Source: Deltaproteobacteria bacterium (lineage in GTDB: Bacteria > Myxococcota_A > UBA9042 > PHBI01). From it: a DNA stretch of 48,747 nucleotides. Location: assembly GCA_006226565.1 (NCBI GenBank), contig SBGO01000509.1, forward strand, positions 1-48,747, written 5' to 3'. Made by a program: the position numbers and the translations under genes. This document shows, in pieces, positions 1 to 13,302 of this stretch. How positions within the stretch are numbered: position 1 is the first letter of the stretch; every line of letters starts with the position of its first letter. A model generated the notes under the pieces. That model had not been told where the DNA came from. It did no database searches and was given only the letters and a program-made list of their open reading frames with translations.

Positions 1-613
1 CGGCGGCCACGACGCCGCCGGGGTCGGCGCCGAAGAGGCCGAGGACGTAGATGGCCTCGAGGGCCAGCGTCGCGACGGACATGACGGCGACGAGGGCGAG
101 CGGGCGCACGCTGTCGCCGCGGGCGCGGAGGATGGCGATGGTGAAGGCGATGTAGATGGTGCCGAAGCCGCCGAGCGCCATGATCCGCAGGAACGCGGTG
201 CCTTCGGCGCGGGTGGCGCCGTCGGCCATGACGAGGCCGCCGATGGGATCGGCGAGGATCCCGACGACGGCGCTGAGGAGGCTCAGGATGGCGCCCAGGG
301 CGAGCGCCTGGCGGGCGTGGCGCTGCTCGCCGCGGACGTCGCCGGCGCCGTGGCAGTAGGAGATCTCGGCGACGGCGGCGTTGCCGAGGCCGTTGGCGAG
401 AAGGGCGAAGATGCCGGTGACGATGTCGCTGGCGGCGGCGCCGGCCAGGGACGCGCCGCCGTCGCCGATCTGACCGAAGATCCACACCTCGGTGAGGTTG
501 AAGGCGAACTGGAACACCGCGGCCAGCGCCAGCGGCGTCCCGAGGCCGGCCACCGCGCCCAGCGGCGACCGCATCAACAGCTTCGGTCCTGCGTCCGTCA
601 TCCCGGGGGCCAT
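1..613 (-). CDS. MATE family efflux transporter (N-terminal part, runs off the left edge)
   Basis: The reverse strand is open from an ATG at 613 to the edge, giving 204 residues. The protein is hydrophobic and reads as the first four or five membrane helices of a multidrug-and-toxin-extrusion (MATE) transporter: GTPLALAAVFQFAFNLTEVW is the usual first helix, followed by an IGDGGASLAGAAASDIVTGI segment and a NGLGNAAVAEISYCHGAGD segment typical of the MatE domain. MATE proteins exchange Na+ or H+ for organic cations or drugs at the inner membrane. A second in-frame ATG at 601 is an alternative start; neither has a clear ribosome binding site. The start lies only about 30 nt from hairpin element A. 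The remaining, probably 230-250, residues lie outside the window. Family assignment is by pattern recognition. Confidence 0.85.
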   Translation of the reverse strand, partial: MAPGMTDAGPKLLMRSPLGAVAGLGTPLALAAVFQFAFNLTEVWIFGQIGDGGASLAGAAASDIVTGIFALLANGLGNAAVAEISYCHGAGDVRGEQRHARQALALGAILSLLSAVVGILADPIGGLVMADGATRAEGTAFLRIMALGGFGTIYIAFTIAILRARGDSVRPLALVAVMSVATLALEAIYVLGLFGADPGGVVAA

Positions 614-643
614 CTACCGCAAATGCGCGTGTTCGTCTCCCTT

Positions 644-768
644 TCACATCGCTCGCTCGGCGGCGCCTCTGGTGCAACGCCTCACGCATCCCATCTTGGA
701 CCTCGCAAGCTCGGCCCAAGATGGGAACCCTCTGCGTGAGACGTTGCAGGCGCCACCTCGCTCGCTGG
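644..768. repeat. Hairpin element A, inverted partner of element B
   Basis: A large imperfect inverted repeat. The left arm runs from GGCGCC (662-667) through TGCAACG (673-679), CTCACGCA (681-688) and CCATCTTGG (691-699). The right arm carries the complements CCAAGATGG (716-724), TGCGTGAG (733-740), CGTTGCA (742-748) and GGCGCC (749-754). The reverse complement of 644-768 aligns along its whole length with element B at 3003-3135, including the outer AGCGAGCG and ATGTGA blocks and a GCCG-AGC-TGCGAG-GT loop. It sits between the divergent MATE and cotH1 genes. Whether it is a mobile repeat, a structured RNA or a terminator cannot be told from the sequence. Confidence 0.85.
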
Positions 769-840
769 CCCCCTGTCCCGTCTACGCCGGGTCCCCCGCT
801 CGCGCGGGGGAAGTGTGTCGGCTGCGCCGACGTCGGTGAC

Positions 841-1077
841 GTCCGAACGTCCTCTCAGCGACGTCCGGACGTCACCGTCAGCGAGGTCCGGACGTCAGCT
901 GAATCGACGTCCGGACGTCATCTCAGCGAGGTCCGGACGTCCTCTCAGCGACGTCCGGACGTCACCAACAGCGAGGTCCGGACGTCATCTCAGCGAGGTC
1001 CGGACGTCACCAACAGCGAGGTCCGGACGTCAACTGAATCGGCGTCCGGACGTCAGCTGAATCGACGTCCGGACGTG
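841..1077. repeat. Array of 11 short direct repeats, core GTCCGGACGTC
   Basis: Eleven copies of an 11-nt core start at 841, 863, 886, 909, 931, 953, 976, 998, 1021, 1044 and 1067, so the period is 22-23 bp, about two helical turns. The first copy (GTCCGAACGTC) and the last (GTCCGGACGTG) each differ by one base; the nine inner copies are identical. Spacers are 11-12 nt and fall into a few classes (ctctcagcga, accaacagcga, agctgaatcga). When the preceding spacer ends in GAC the site becomes the 14-bp palindrome GACGTCCGGACGTC. The array ends 65 bp before the cotH1 start. A protein-binding array and neutral slippage are both possible. With element A it fills the 614-1141 gap, where I see no gene. 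Confidence 0.9.
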
Positions 1078-1129
1078 ATCTCGGACGCGAGCGGACCGCC
1101 CCGGCTGGCGCCGGGCATGGTCCGCCGCT

Positions 1130-1135
1130 TATCCT
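1130..1135 (+). promoter_or_regulatory. Candidate -10 box of cotH1 (leaderless type)
   Basis: TATCCT lies 6 nt before the cotH1 ATG and there is no purine-rich ribosome binding site. This fits a TANNNT box driving a transcript that starts at or next to the start codon. No -35 match is visible. Confidence 0.35.
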
Positions 1136-1141
1136 CGCTCC

Positions 1142-2959
1142 ATGACACGGCTCACGCGTATGGCGGCGCTCGCGCTCTTCCTGGTGCTCGGCGGATCGGG
1201 GTGTGGCGACTCCGCGAGTGACCCGGCGGACGAGGCGACGGCCCTCGACGCGGTGTCGGGCGACACCGTCGACGCGGCGGGCGGCGACGTCGGTGAGGAC
1301 GCGGCGGAGGACACCCAGGTCGCGACGGTGGACAGCGTCGAGGACACGAGCGCGCCGGACGAGGACCTCAGCGACCTCCTCTTTCCAAACGACCGCCTGA
1401 TTGAGGTCGCGATCGAGCTGGCGCCCGAGGACTTCGACGCCCTGCGCGGGCAGCGTCGGACGCTCTTCGACATCCTCGACGCGGTCTGCGACGACCAGCC
1501 GGTCCCCGACCCCTTCACGTGGTTCCGCGGGAGCGCGACGCTCGACGGCCAGCGGGTCGAGGACATCGGCGTGCGCAAGAAGGGGTTCCTCGGCTCCCTC
1601 GACCCGGACCGGCCGGCGCTCAAGCTGAAGCTCGACGCCTACGTCGACGGCCAGGAGGTCGCCAGCCTCGAGCGCGTCACGCTGAACAACAACCGCCAGG
1701 ACCCGTCGCGGCTCCGCACGTGCCTGGCGTACTCGGTCTTCCGCGCCGCGGGGATCCCGACCCCGCGGTGTGCCTTCGCGCACGTGACGGTCAACGGCGA
1801 GGACCTCGGCGTCTACACGCACGTCGAGAGCATGAAGAAGGACTTCGTGCGGCGCTGGTTCCCCGAGCCGCTCGGTGAGCTCTACGAGGGCAACGTCAGC
1901 GACTTTCGTGCGGGCTGGACCGGCACCTTCGAGCGCAAGTACGACGAAGACACCCCCGCGAGCGACATCATCGACCGCGTGACGGCGGCGGCGGCTGTGC
2001 CCGACGACCAGCTCATCGACGCGCTCGAGGAGGTCGTCGACCTCGACGAGCTCTTCACGTTCTGGGCCGTCGAGGTCGTCATCGGCCACTGGGACGGCTA
2101 CGCCAACAACCGCAACAACTTCCTCGTCTACGCCGACCCGCGCGACGGGCGCCTGCGATTCCTCCCGTGGGGGCCTGACGGGGCGTTCTTGCGGCCGCCG
2201 AGCGCGCCCGCGGAGCTGCCGACCTCGGTCTTCGCCAACGGCATCCTCGCCCACCGGCTCTACAACACCTGGCAGGGGCGTGCCCGCTACCACACCGCCC
2301 TGGCCGAGGTGCTCGCGAGCGCCTTCGACGAGGAGGCGTTGCTGGCGGAGATCGACCGCCTCGTGGCGCTGACGGCCGACGCGCGGCTCCCGACCGAGGC
2401 GGCCGCCGCGCCGGACGACCTCGCGCAGCTGCGTCAGTACATCGCCGGGCGTCGCGCCGTGCTCGAGGCGGAGCTGGCGAACGCGCCCGACTGGCCCTAC
2501 CCGCCCAGCGAGCGGCCGTGCCTGGTGGACCACGGCCGGGTGTACGGCGGGCTGGTCACGACCTGGGGGACGCTGCTCGAGGACAACATCTTCCAGACCG
2601 GCTCGGCGACCCTCGGCTTCGAGACGGACTTCTACACCGGCGCCCTCCCCGGCCCCGGAGGCAGCAAGGCCGGGCCCGACCCGGACACCCCGGGGAACGC
2701 GCGGATGCAGCTCGCCCTGCCCTCCGAGCCGGGAGTCTACGCCGTCCTCGACATCTCGATGCCCCTGGCGCTGTTCGAGCCCGGCCCCGTCGACACGACG
2801 GCGCCGGGCGTCCAGGCCCTCATCTTCCGCCTGGTGCCGAACGAGACGGTCGACCTCATCGGCTACCTCCGAGGCGGCGACATCGTCTTCGGCGACGCCC
2901 TCGCCGTCGACGGTAGCCCCGTCAGCGCGAGCTTCGACCTCCGCCTCCTGACCTTCTAG
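1142..2959 (+). CDS. CotH-kinase family lipoprotein (copy 1)
   Basis: 605 residues. Residues 1-21 form a lipoprotein signal (hydrophobic ALALFLVLGG, then SGC), followed by an Asp/Ala/Thr/Glu-rich linker to about residue 75. The body reads as a CotH kinase: a GVRKKGF segment, LNNNRQDPSRLRTCLAYSVF, and DLGVYTHVESMKKDFV, the usual block in which the lobe clamps the nucleotide. It continues with DGYANNRNNFLVY and RFLPWGPDGAF. In most CotH proteins the last block is PWDxDxxF, so the first Asp is Gly here. A C-terminal beta-rich region of about 140 residues follows. CotH proteins are atypical protein kinases that act on secreted targets; the target here is unknown. The gene lies alone between hairpin elements A and B. 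A second family member is at 23599-25188. Confidence 0.9.
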   Translation: MTRLTRMAALALFLVLGGSGCGDSASDPADEATALDAVSGDTVDAAGGDVGEDAAEDTQVATVDSVEDTSAPDEDLSDLLFPNDRLIEVAIELAPEDFDALRGQRRTLFDILDAVCDDQPVPDPFTWFRGSATLDGQRVEDIGVRKKGFLGSLDPDRPALKLKLDAYVDGQEVASLERVTLNNNRQDPSRLRTCLAYSVFRAAGIPTPRCAFAHVTVNGEDLGVYTHVESMKKDFVRRWFPEPLGELYEGNVSDFRAGWTGTFERKYDEDTPASDIIDRVTAAAAVPDDQLIDALEEVVDLDELFTFWAVEVVIGHWDGYANNRNNFLVYADPRDGRLRFLPWGPDGAFLRPPSAPAELPTSVFANGILAHRLYNTWQGRARYHTALAEVLASAFDEEALLAEIDRLVALTADARLPTEAAAAPDDLAQLRQYIAGRRAVLEAELANAPDWPYPPSERPCLVDHGRVYGGLVTTWGTLLEDNIFQTGSATLGFETDFYTGALPGPGGSKAGPDPDTPGNARMQLALPSEPGVYAVLDISMPLALFEPGPVDTTAPGVQALIFRLVPNETVDLIGYLRGGDIVFGDALAVDGSPVSASFDLRLLTF

Positions 2960-3002
2960 GCGCGCCGCGTAGAGCTGACCGGGCAGCGAGACTGGCACCG
3001 AC

Positions 3003-3135
3003 AAGCGAGCGCAGGGGCGCCGGTGGAACGTCTCGCGCACGAGGGTTCCCGCCGCGCCGTAGCGAGCCTGCGAGCGGAGGTGCGGTGGGATGCGCGAGGC
3101 GTTCCATTAAGGCGCCCCGGAGCGAGCGCATGTGA
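3003..3135. repeat. Hairpin element B, inverted partner of element A
   Basis: An inverted repeat between the convergent ends of cotH1 and ftsK. GGGGCGCC (3014-3021) pairs with GGCGCCCC (3111-3118); inside it TGGAACG pairs with CGTTCCA, and CTCGCGCA pairs with TGCGCGAG. It aligns with the reverse complement of element A over about 125 nt. Where A has TGCAACG/CGTTGCA and CTCACGC/GCGTGAG, B has TGGAACG/CGTTCCA and CTCGCGC/GCGCGAG, so pairing is kept by changes on both sides. The loop holds an extra small palindromic segment. Apart from this element the 2960-3229 gap contains nothing I recognise. Confidence 0.85.
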
Positions 3136-3229
3136 TCGTCTCGCATAGCCTTTGCACCGAGGTCGCCTTCCAGGACGTGAGCAAAGGCGAACGCGGAGGC
3201 GTGGGCGGACGCGAAGGCGTGGGCGCTTG

Positions 3230-5965
<2,736 letters not shown>

Positions 5966-5971
5966 CGCGCG

Positions 5972-5999
5972 AACCTACACCGAATCGGACGACGCGCAA
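5972..5999 (-). promoter_or_regulatory. Candidate sigma-70 promoter of ftsK
   Basis: Read on the minus strand, TTGCGC (5999-5994) is followed after 16 bp by TAGGTT (5977-5972), and the GTG start of ftsK comes 6 nt later. The layout predicts a transcript starting at about the start codon. Confidence 0.4.
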
Positions 6000-6084
6000 C
6001 ATCTTGACCTGAACGGTTGGGCAGTCCCGACGTCGACCCGCGGACAGCCGCGATTCGACTCGCGCCGCCTGTCCCGGGGTCGAC

Positions 6085-7077
6085 TCAGGTCGCCGACCAG
6101 GCGCCCATCAGAAGCTCGAAAGACCGCAGCCGGCCTACGTGATCGACGATGTGGCTCGCGACCATGACCTCGTCGGCGCGGGACGCGCGGGCGAGCGCGG
6201 CGATGCGCGTGGCGACGGACTCGGGCGTGCCGACGATCTGCGTGGCCCGGACCTGCTCGGCGACGGCCTCCTCCGCGGGGCTGAAGCGGTAGGCGCGCGC
6301 GGCCTCGGGGGTCGGGGGCCGGACGGGGCGCCCGGTGTGGAGCCGCGTGAAGGCGACGAGCGCCGGCCGCGCGAGGTCGACGGCCTCCTCCTCGGTCTCG
6401 GCGACGAAGGCGGCGACGGCGAGCATCGACTGAGGCGCCGTGGTGACGCCGGGGCGGAAGCGGTCTCGGTAGGCGCGCATCGCGCCCTCAGGAGGCGCCG
6501 GGCTGAAGTGCGCGGCGAAGGCATAGGGGTAGCCGCGGTCGGCGGCGAGGCGGGCGCTGAAGTCGCTCGAGCCGAGGAGCCAGATGGGCGGCAGGCGCAC
6601 GTCGTCGGGCTGCGCGACGACGCCGGGGACGCGCCCCCGGTCCCAGGCGTAGAGCTCGTCGAGCTGCTCGGGGAAGTCGTTGCGCATCACGAGCTTGGGA
6701 TCGCCCCGCAGCGCCATCGCGGTCCGCCCGTCGGTCCCCGGGGCGCGCCCGAGGCCAAGGTCGACGCGCCCGGGGTACATCGCCTCGAGGAGGCGGTAGA
6801 CCTCGGCGATCCGCAGCGGCGCGTGGTTCGGGAGCATGACGCCACCGGCGCCGAGGCGGATCCGCTCGGTGCGCGCGCCGACGTAGGCGATCATCAGGTC
6901 GGGCGCCGTCGAGGCCACGCCGGGCAGGCTGTGGTGCTCGGCGTACCACACGCGGGTGTAGCCGAGACCCTCCGCGTGACGCGCGAGCGCGACGCTGTGG
7001 GCGAGCGCCTCGGCGCTGGTCTGGCCGTCGCCGAGGGGCGCGAGGTCGAGGATCGAGAGCGGGAGCGGCATGGACAC
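6085..7077 (-). CDS. LLM-class flavin-dependent oxidoreductase (MsnO8-like)
   Basis: 330 residues, the usual length for a single-domain bacterial luciferase-like monooxygenase. The N-terminus SMPLPLSILDLAPLGDGQT, the AEHHSLPGVASTAPDLMI block and the AGGVMLPNHAPLRIAE block are the standard flavin-pocket segments of the MsnO8 group of the family. The fold is an F420- or FMN-binding TIM barrel. The substrate cannot be read from the sequence. The gene is downstream of pyrG in the same direction with a 60-nt gap, so it may share a transcript, but the two functions have no obvious link. No signal peptide, so cytoplasmic. Confidence 0.93.
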   Translation of the reverse strand: MSMPLPLSILDLAPLGDGQTSAEALAHSVALARHAEGLGYTRVWYAEHHSLPGVASTAPDLMIAYVGARTERIRLGAGGVMLPNHAPLRIAEVYRLLEAMYPGRVDLGLGRAPGTDGRTAMALRGDPKLVMRNDFPEQLDELYAWDRGRVPGVVAQPDDVRLPPIWLLGSSDFSARLAADRGYPYAFAAHFSPAPPEGAMRAYRDRFRPGVTTAPQSMLAVAAFVAETEEEAVDLARPALVAFTRLHTGRPVRPPTPEAARAYRFSPAEEAVAEQVRATQIVGTPESVATRIAALARASRADEVMVASHIVDHVGRLRSFELLMGAWSAT

Positions 7078-7137
7078 CTCCGTGCCCTCAGATACCGCAT
7101 CCGCCGCGCGATCGCACGCCCACGAGCGGCGCCCGGC

Positions 7138-9607
<2,470 letters not shown>

Positions 9608-9611
<4 letters not shown>

Positions 9612-11296
9612 GGCCAGAACCCTCCGAGCATGCCCACGCCGCCGCAGCCGCGGTTGAGGTCGTTGCGGAGCACGATGACCATGAGGACCACGATGAAGGC
9701 GAGGCCCATGTAGGTCGCGATCATCCGCACGCGCATGGAGACGGGCTTGCGCCGGATGCCCTCGATGGCGAGGAACATCATCGTGCCGCCGTCGAGGACC
9801 GGGATGGGGAGCAGGTTGATGAGGCCGAGGCTGACCGACAGCACGGCCATCAGCTTGAAGAAGCTCTCGAGGCCGTTGCTGGCGGCGCGGGCGGTGATCT
9901 GCGCGATGAGGACCGGCCCGCCGAGGCCTTCCTTGACGCTCACCTTGCCGGTGAACAGGCCGCCGAGGATCCCGACGGTCGTCTGGAGCGACTGCCCGGT
10001 GCGGCTCAGCATCGTGTCGATGGCGTAGGAGAAGCGGTTCTCGACGGGGATGGGCGCGGGGTCGCTCGTCGCGTAGCGCGTCTCGATGCCGTGGATGGCG
10101 CGCTTGGCGTCGGGCTGCAGGTCCATCGGCCACGGGACCTCGACCTTGGCGAGGGTCGCGGTGACGCGCTCGCCGGCGCGGTCGAGGGTCAGGGTGAAGT
10201 CCTCGCCGACCTTCTTCCGGTCGAGGTAGTCGCCGGTGAAGAGCCACGAGTCGCAGGCCTGGGCGTCGACGGCGAGGATGCGGTCCCCGCGGCGGACGCC
10301 GGCCTTGTCGGCGGGCGATCCGGGCATCGCGTGCTCGACGACGCACTCGGCGCTGAAGACGCCGCGGTCCGCCGCGCCCGTGGCGGGCGGGAGGGTGACC
10401 TTCTCGACGTCGCCGAGGGCGAGGGCGAGGTTGCCGGCGACCTCGGGGTGGTAGCGGACCACGCCGAGCTCGACCGCGCGGCCTGCGGCGGCCTCGATGC
10501 GCTGGAGGGCGCGGGTGAGGTAGGGCTCGGCCTCACCGTCGATGGTGACGATGCGGTCCCAGGTGCGGAGCCCGGCGGCTTCCGCCTGGGAGCCGGGGGT
10601 CACCGCGATGATGGGCTCGACGAAGGTGGCGCCGACGCCGATCTTGCCGACGGTGCGCGCCATGACCGAGGAGCCGGGGATGAGCTCCTGCACACGCGCG
10701 CGCGGGGTGATCTTGCCGCGCCGGATTTCGCCGAGGTGCTCCCAGGCGATGTCGATCTCTTCGCCGGGGTGGTCCTCGATGAGCGGCGCCATCTCCTCGG
10801 CGAAGTAGCGGACCGGCTCGCCGGCGACCTCGGTGATGCGGTCACCGGGGCGGATGCCGGCGGCCCAGGCGGGGTGGCCCGGGTCGACGGTGCCGGCCAC
10901 GCTGGGCATGGTCGCGTCGGTGGCGAGGCCCACGAAGAAGAAGACGACGAGCGGCAGGAGCAGGTTGAAGCCGGGGCCGGCGAGGGAGATGACGAAGCGA
11001 CGCCAGACGGGCTTGTAGTTGAGCGCCCAGGCGTGGACCTCGTCGGGGACCTCCTCGGTCGGATCGGCGCCGAGCATCCGGACGTAGCCGCCCACGGGGA
11101 GCGCGGCGATGATGTACTCGGTCGGCGGGAGCGCCGGGTTCTTCTGCTTGCCCTTGATGGTCCAGAGGCGCGGGCCGAAGCCGATGGAGAACTCGACGAC
11201 GTGGACCCCGAGTCGGCGCGCGGCGAGGTAGTGCCCGAGCTCGTGCACGAAGATCAGCCCGCCGATCATGAGGACGATGTAGAGGACGGTGAGCAA
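9608..11296 (-). CDS. rseP: Site-2 intramembrane zinc protease RseP with three PDZ modules
   Basis: 562 residues from a TTG at 11296, preceded by GAGG 8 nt upstream. This start puts the zinc motif HELGH at residues 18-22, as in the family; the frame is open further upstream but that part is not homologous. The second metal-ligand block NLLPIPVLDGG is at 494-504. Membrane helices lie near 4-24, 108-126, 480-500 and 530-543. Between helices 2 and 3 I read three PDZ-like modules instead of the usual two: about 133-200, 222-290 and 313-385, each with the A-G(I/L/V)R-x-GDRI or WDRI core. RseP/RasP cuts anti-sigma factors and signal-peptide remnants in the membrane. The next gene, tsaB, overlaps by 4 nt. 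Confidence 0.96.
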
Positions 11297-11375
11297 CGCG
11301 GGGACCTCGGGGCGCCGGGTGCGGTGGCGGTTGAGCGGACCGTGCCGTCCGGGGATCGGGGACGAACGAACCGGA

Positions 11376-11404
11376 AGGATAGGCGCGCACGCGGCTGGCG
11401 CCAA
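11376..11404 (-). promoter_or_regulatory. Candidate sigma-70 promoter of rseP
   Basis: On the minus strand, TTGGCG (11404-11399) precedes TATCCT (11381-11376) by 17 bp. The predicted start of transcription is about 70 nt before the rseP TTG. Confidence 0.45.
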
Positions 11405-11495
11405 CGGTTGATTGCGGCCCCGGGGCGGCGGCGCGGGGTTCGGGCGCGCACCGAGCCCCTTGACATCGCCGGAGCGGACCGCGAAGGATGAGCCG

Positions 11496-11720
11496 ATGAA
11501 CGCGGAGCAGGCCGTCACGCGGTGCCCCATCTGTGGGGTGACCTTCGACCCCGAGGCGGACCGGCGCAACCGGCCGTTCTGCAGCGAGCGTTGCCGCTTG
11601 GTGGATCTGTCGCGGTGGCTCCGCGGCGAGTACGTCATCCCCGGGCGGCCGGCCATCGACCCCGACACGCTGGCCGAGCTGGGACTGGACGCGTCCGACC
11701 TCGACCTCACCGAGGAGTAG
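11496..11720 (+). CDS. yacG: DNA gyrase inhibitor YacG (small zinc protein)
   Basis: 74 residues. The start is the ATG at 11496, preceded by AAGGA; an earlier in-frame ATG at 11412 has no support. It contains the family zinc site CPIC-x15-CSERC (residues 9-12 and 28-32), followed by RLVDLSRWLRGEYVIPG and an acidic tail ending in TEE. In E. coli YacG binds GyrB and blocks DNA binding by gyrase. The gene is divergent from rseP and is followed after 2 nt by an enoyl-CoA hydratase-like gene, so the two are probably co-transcribed. Confidence 0.95.
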   Translation: MNAEQAVTRCPICGVTFDPEADRRNRPFCSERCRLVDLSRWLRGEYVIPGRPAIDPDTLAELGLDASDLDLTEE

Positions 11721-11722
11721 CC

Positions 11723-12481
11723 GTGGAGCCGTGCCTGAGCTGGGAGAATCTGGACCCGCAGATCGTGCGGCTGTCTCTCGACAACGGGCGCGGGAACGCT
11801 CTGTCGCGGCAGCTGGTGGACGAGCTGGAGGGGGTCCTGGGTGACCTCGAGGCGGCGCCGCCGCGGGCGCTGGTCCTCGACGGTGGCAACGCCGCGCTGT
11901 TCAGCGGCGGCTTCGACCTGGTCGAGCTGATGAGCTTCGACGCGCGCGACACGCGGCGCTTCTTCAAGCGCTTCGCCGAGATCCTGGCGCGCGTCACCGA
12001 GCTGCCCTGCCCCACCATCGCGGCGATCCACGGGACGGCGGTGGCGGGTGGGTTCCTGCTGGCGGCGGCGTGTGACTTCCGGGTGGTGCAGGACGCCGAC
12101 CTGAAGCTCGGGCTGACCGAGGCGGACATCGGCATCGCGGTGCCGGCGCCCGCGCAGGTGCTGGTTGCGGCGCGGACGTCGCCGTCGGTGTCGCTGCGGC
12201 TGTCGACCTTCGGGACGCTGCTGGGCCCCGAGGAGGCGATGGCCATCGGCTACGCGAGCATCGTGCACCCGAACGCGCAGGCGGAGGCGATCAAGCTGGC
12301 GCGGGTCCTGGCGGAGAAGCCGGGCGACGGCGTGAGCGTGACCAAGCGGCTCGCGGGGGCGGCGCTGGCGCAGGAGATCCGCGCGGCGGACGCGCGCGGC
12401 TTCGAGGCGTTCTTCGACAGCTGGATGTCGCCCGCGGCGCAGCAGAAGCTCCGCGCCCTGGCGTCGCGCCTGAGCGGCTGA
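11723..12481 (+). CDS. Enoyl-CoA hydratase/isomerase family protein
   Basis: 252 residues from a GTG at 11723, with GAGGAG 5 nt upstream inside the end of yacG. This is a crotonase-fold protein. The first oxyanion-hole block is ALFSGGFDLVEL and the second is AIHGTAVAGGFLLAAACDFRV. The LGLTEADIGIAVP block keeps one of the two catalytic Glu residues of classical hydratases. The other position reads A-G-G-F rather than A-G-G-G-x-E, so the reaction may differ from simple hydration. Crotonases act on acyl-CoA thioesters in the cytoplasm. It is followed 11 nt later by an RluA-like gene on the same strand. Confidence 0.93.
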   Translation: MEPCLSWENLDPQIVRLSLDNGRGNALSRQLVDELEGVLGDLEAAPPRALVLDGGNAALFSGGFDLVELMSFDARDTRRFFKRFAEILARVTELPCPTIAAIHGTAVAGGFLLAAACDFRVVQDADLKLGLTEADIGIAVPAPAQVLVAARTSPSVSLRLSTFGTLLGPEEAMAIGYASIVHPNAQAEAIKLARVLAEKPGDGVSVTKRLAGAALAQEIRAADARGFEAFFDSWMSPAAQQKLRALASRLSG

Positions 12482-12492
12482 CCCGCGGCGTC

Positions 12493-13158
12493 GTGACCGC
12501 CCGCGTCGAGATCCTGCGCGTCATCGACGGGCTCGTGGTGGTGAACAAGCCGCCCGGGCTGCCGTCGACGGGGCGCGACCTGGACGACCCGGAGTGCGCG
12601 CAGCACCAGGTCGCGCTGGCGCTGGGGCGGCCCGGGCGCGTGTGGGCGGTGCACCAGCTCGACAAGGACACGAGCGGGCTGAACCTCTTCGTGATGCGGA
12701 AGGGGCTGGTCGCGCCGTGGGCGGCGCGGCTGGCGTCGGGCGGCGGGCGCGAGGTGAAACGCTACCTCGCCGTGTGCCATGGCGAGCTGCGATCGGAGCG
12801 GAGGGTGGACGCGGCGATCGGCCGACGGCGTGGTCCGGACGGCAAGACGTTTCCTGCGCTGACGCGGGACGGGAAGCCGGCGCGGACGCGGATCCTGCCG
12901 CGATCGGTGGGGGGCGGGTTCTCGCTGGTCGAGGCGCGGCCGGAGACCGGGCGGACGCACCAGGTGCGGCTCCACCTGGCGGCGCTCGGGCACCCGCTGG
13001 TGGGCGAGGCGATGCACCGGGAGCCGCCATGTACGCTCCACCCCCGGCACGCGCTGCACGCGTGGGCGTTGGAGCTGGGGCCGCCGGAGGGGCGGCTGGA
13101 GGCGCCGCTGGCGGCGGACCTCGTGGCGCTGCTGGCGCGGCTCGGCCTCGCCGGCTGA
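12493..13158 (+). CDS. RluA-family pseudouridine synthase
   Basis: 221 residues from a GTG at 12493. It contains the RluA active-site block HQLDKDTSGL, where the Asp at about residue 56 is the nucleophile; most relatives read HRLD, so Gln replaces Arg. The C-terminal RPETGRTHQVRLHLAALGHPLVGE block is diagnostic. There is no S4 RNA-binding domain, as in RluA/TruC-type enzymes. The enzyme isomerises uridine to pseudouridine in rRNA or tRNA; the exact target cannot be told. It follows the enoyl-CoA hydratase-like gene closely. Confidence 0.93.
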   Translation: MTARVEILRVIDGLVVVNKPPGLPSTGRDLDDPECAQHQVALALGRPGRVWAVHQLDKDTSGLNLFVMRKGLVAPWAARLASGGGREVKRYLAVCHGELRSERRVDAAIGRRRGPDGKTFPALTRDGKPARTRILPRSVGGGFSLVEARPETGRTHQVRLHLAALGHPLVGEAMHREPPCTLHPRHALHAWALELGPPEGRLEAPLAADLVALLARLGLAG

Positions 13159-13302
13159 GGTAGGCAGCGAGCGACCTTCGTGCTACTGCCGGGGGGCGCG
13201 CAGCACGGCCACGGCGTCGCGCCGCGCCGCACACACACGACACCGCGAGGGCCGCCTGTCGCTGGGGCCGCCGCTCGCGGCGCGTCACCGCTGGAGGACA
13301 TC

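Noticed and set aside
841-1077. CRISPR array
   Set aside because: Repeats are only 11 nt, spacers 11-12 nt and mostly drawn from a few recurring classes; no cas genes are near.
11460-11465. Perfect -35 box TTGACA upstream of yacG
   Set aside because: No -10 box lies 16-18 bp downstream; that position is the ribosome binding site region of yacG.
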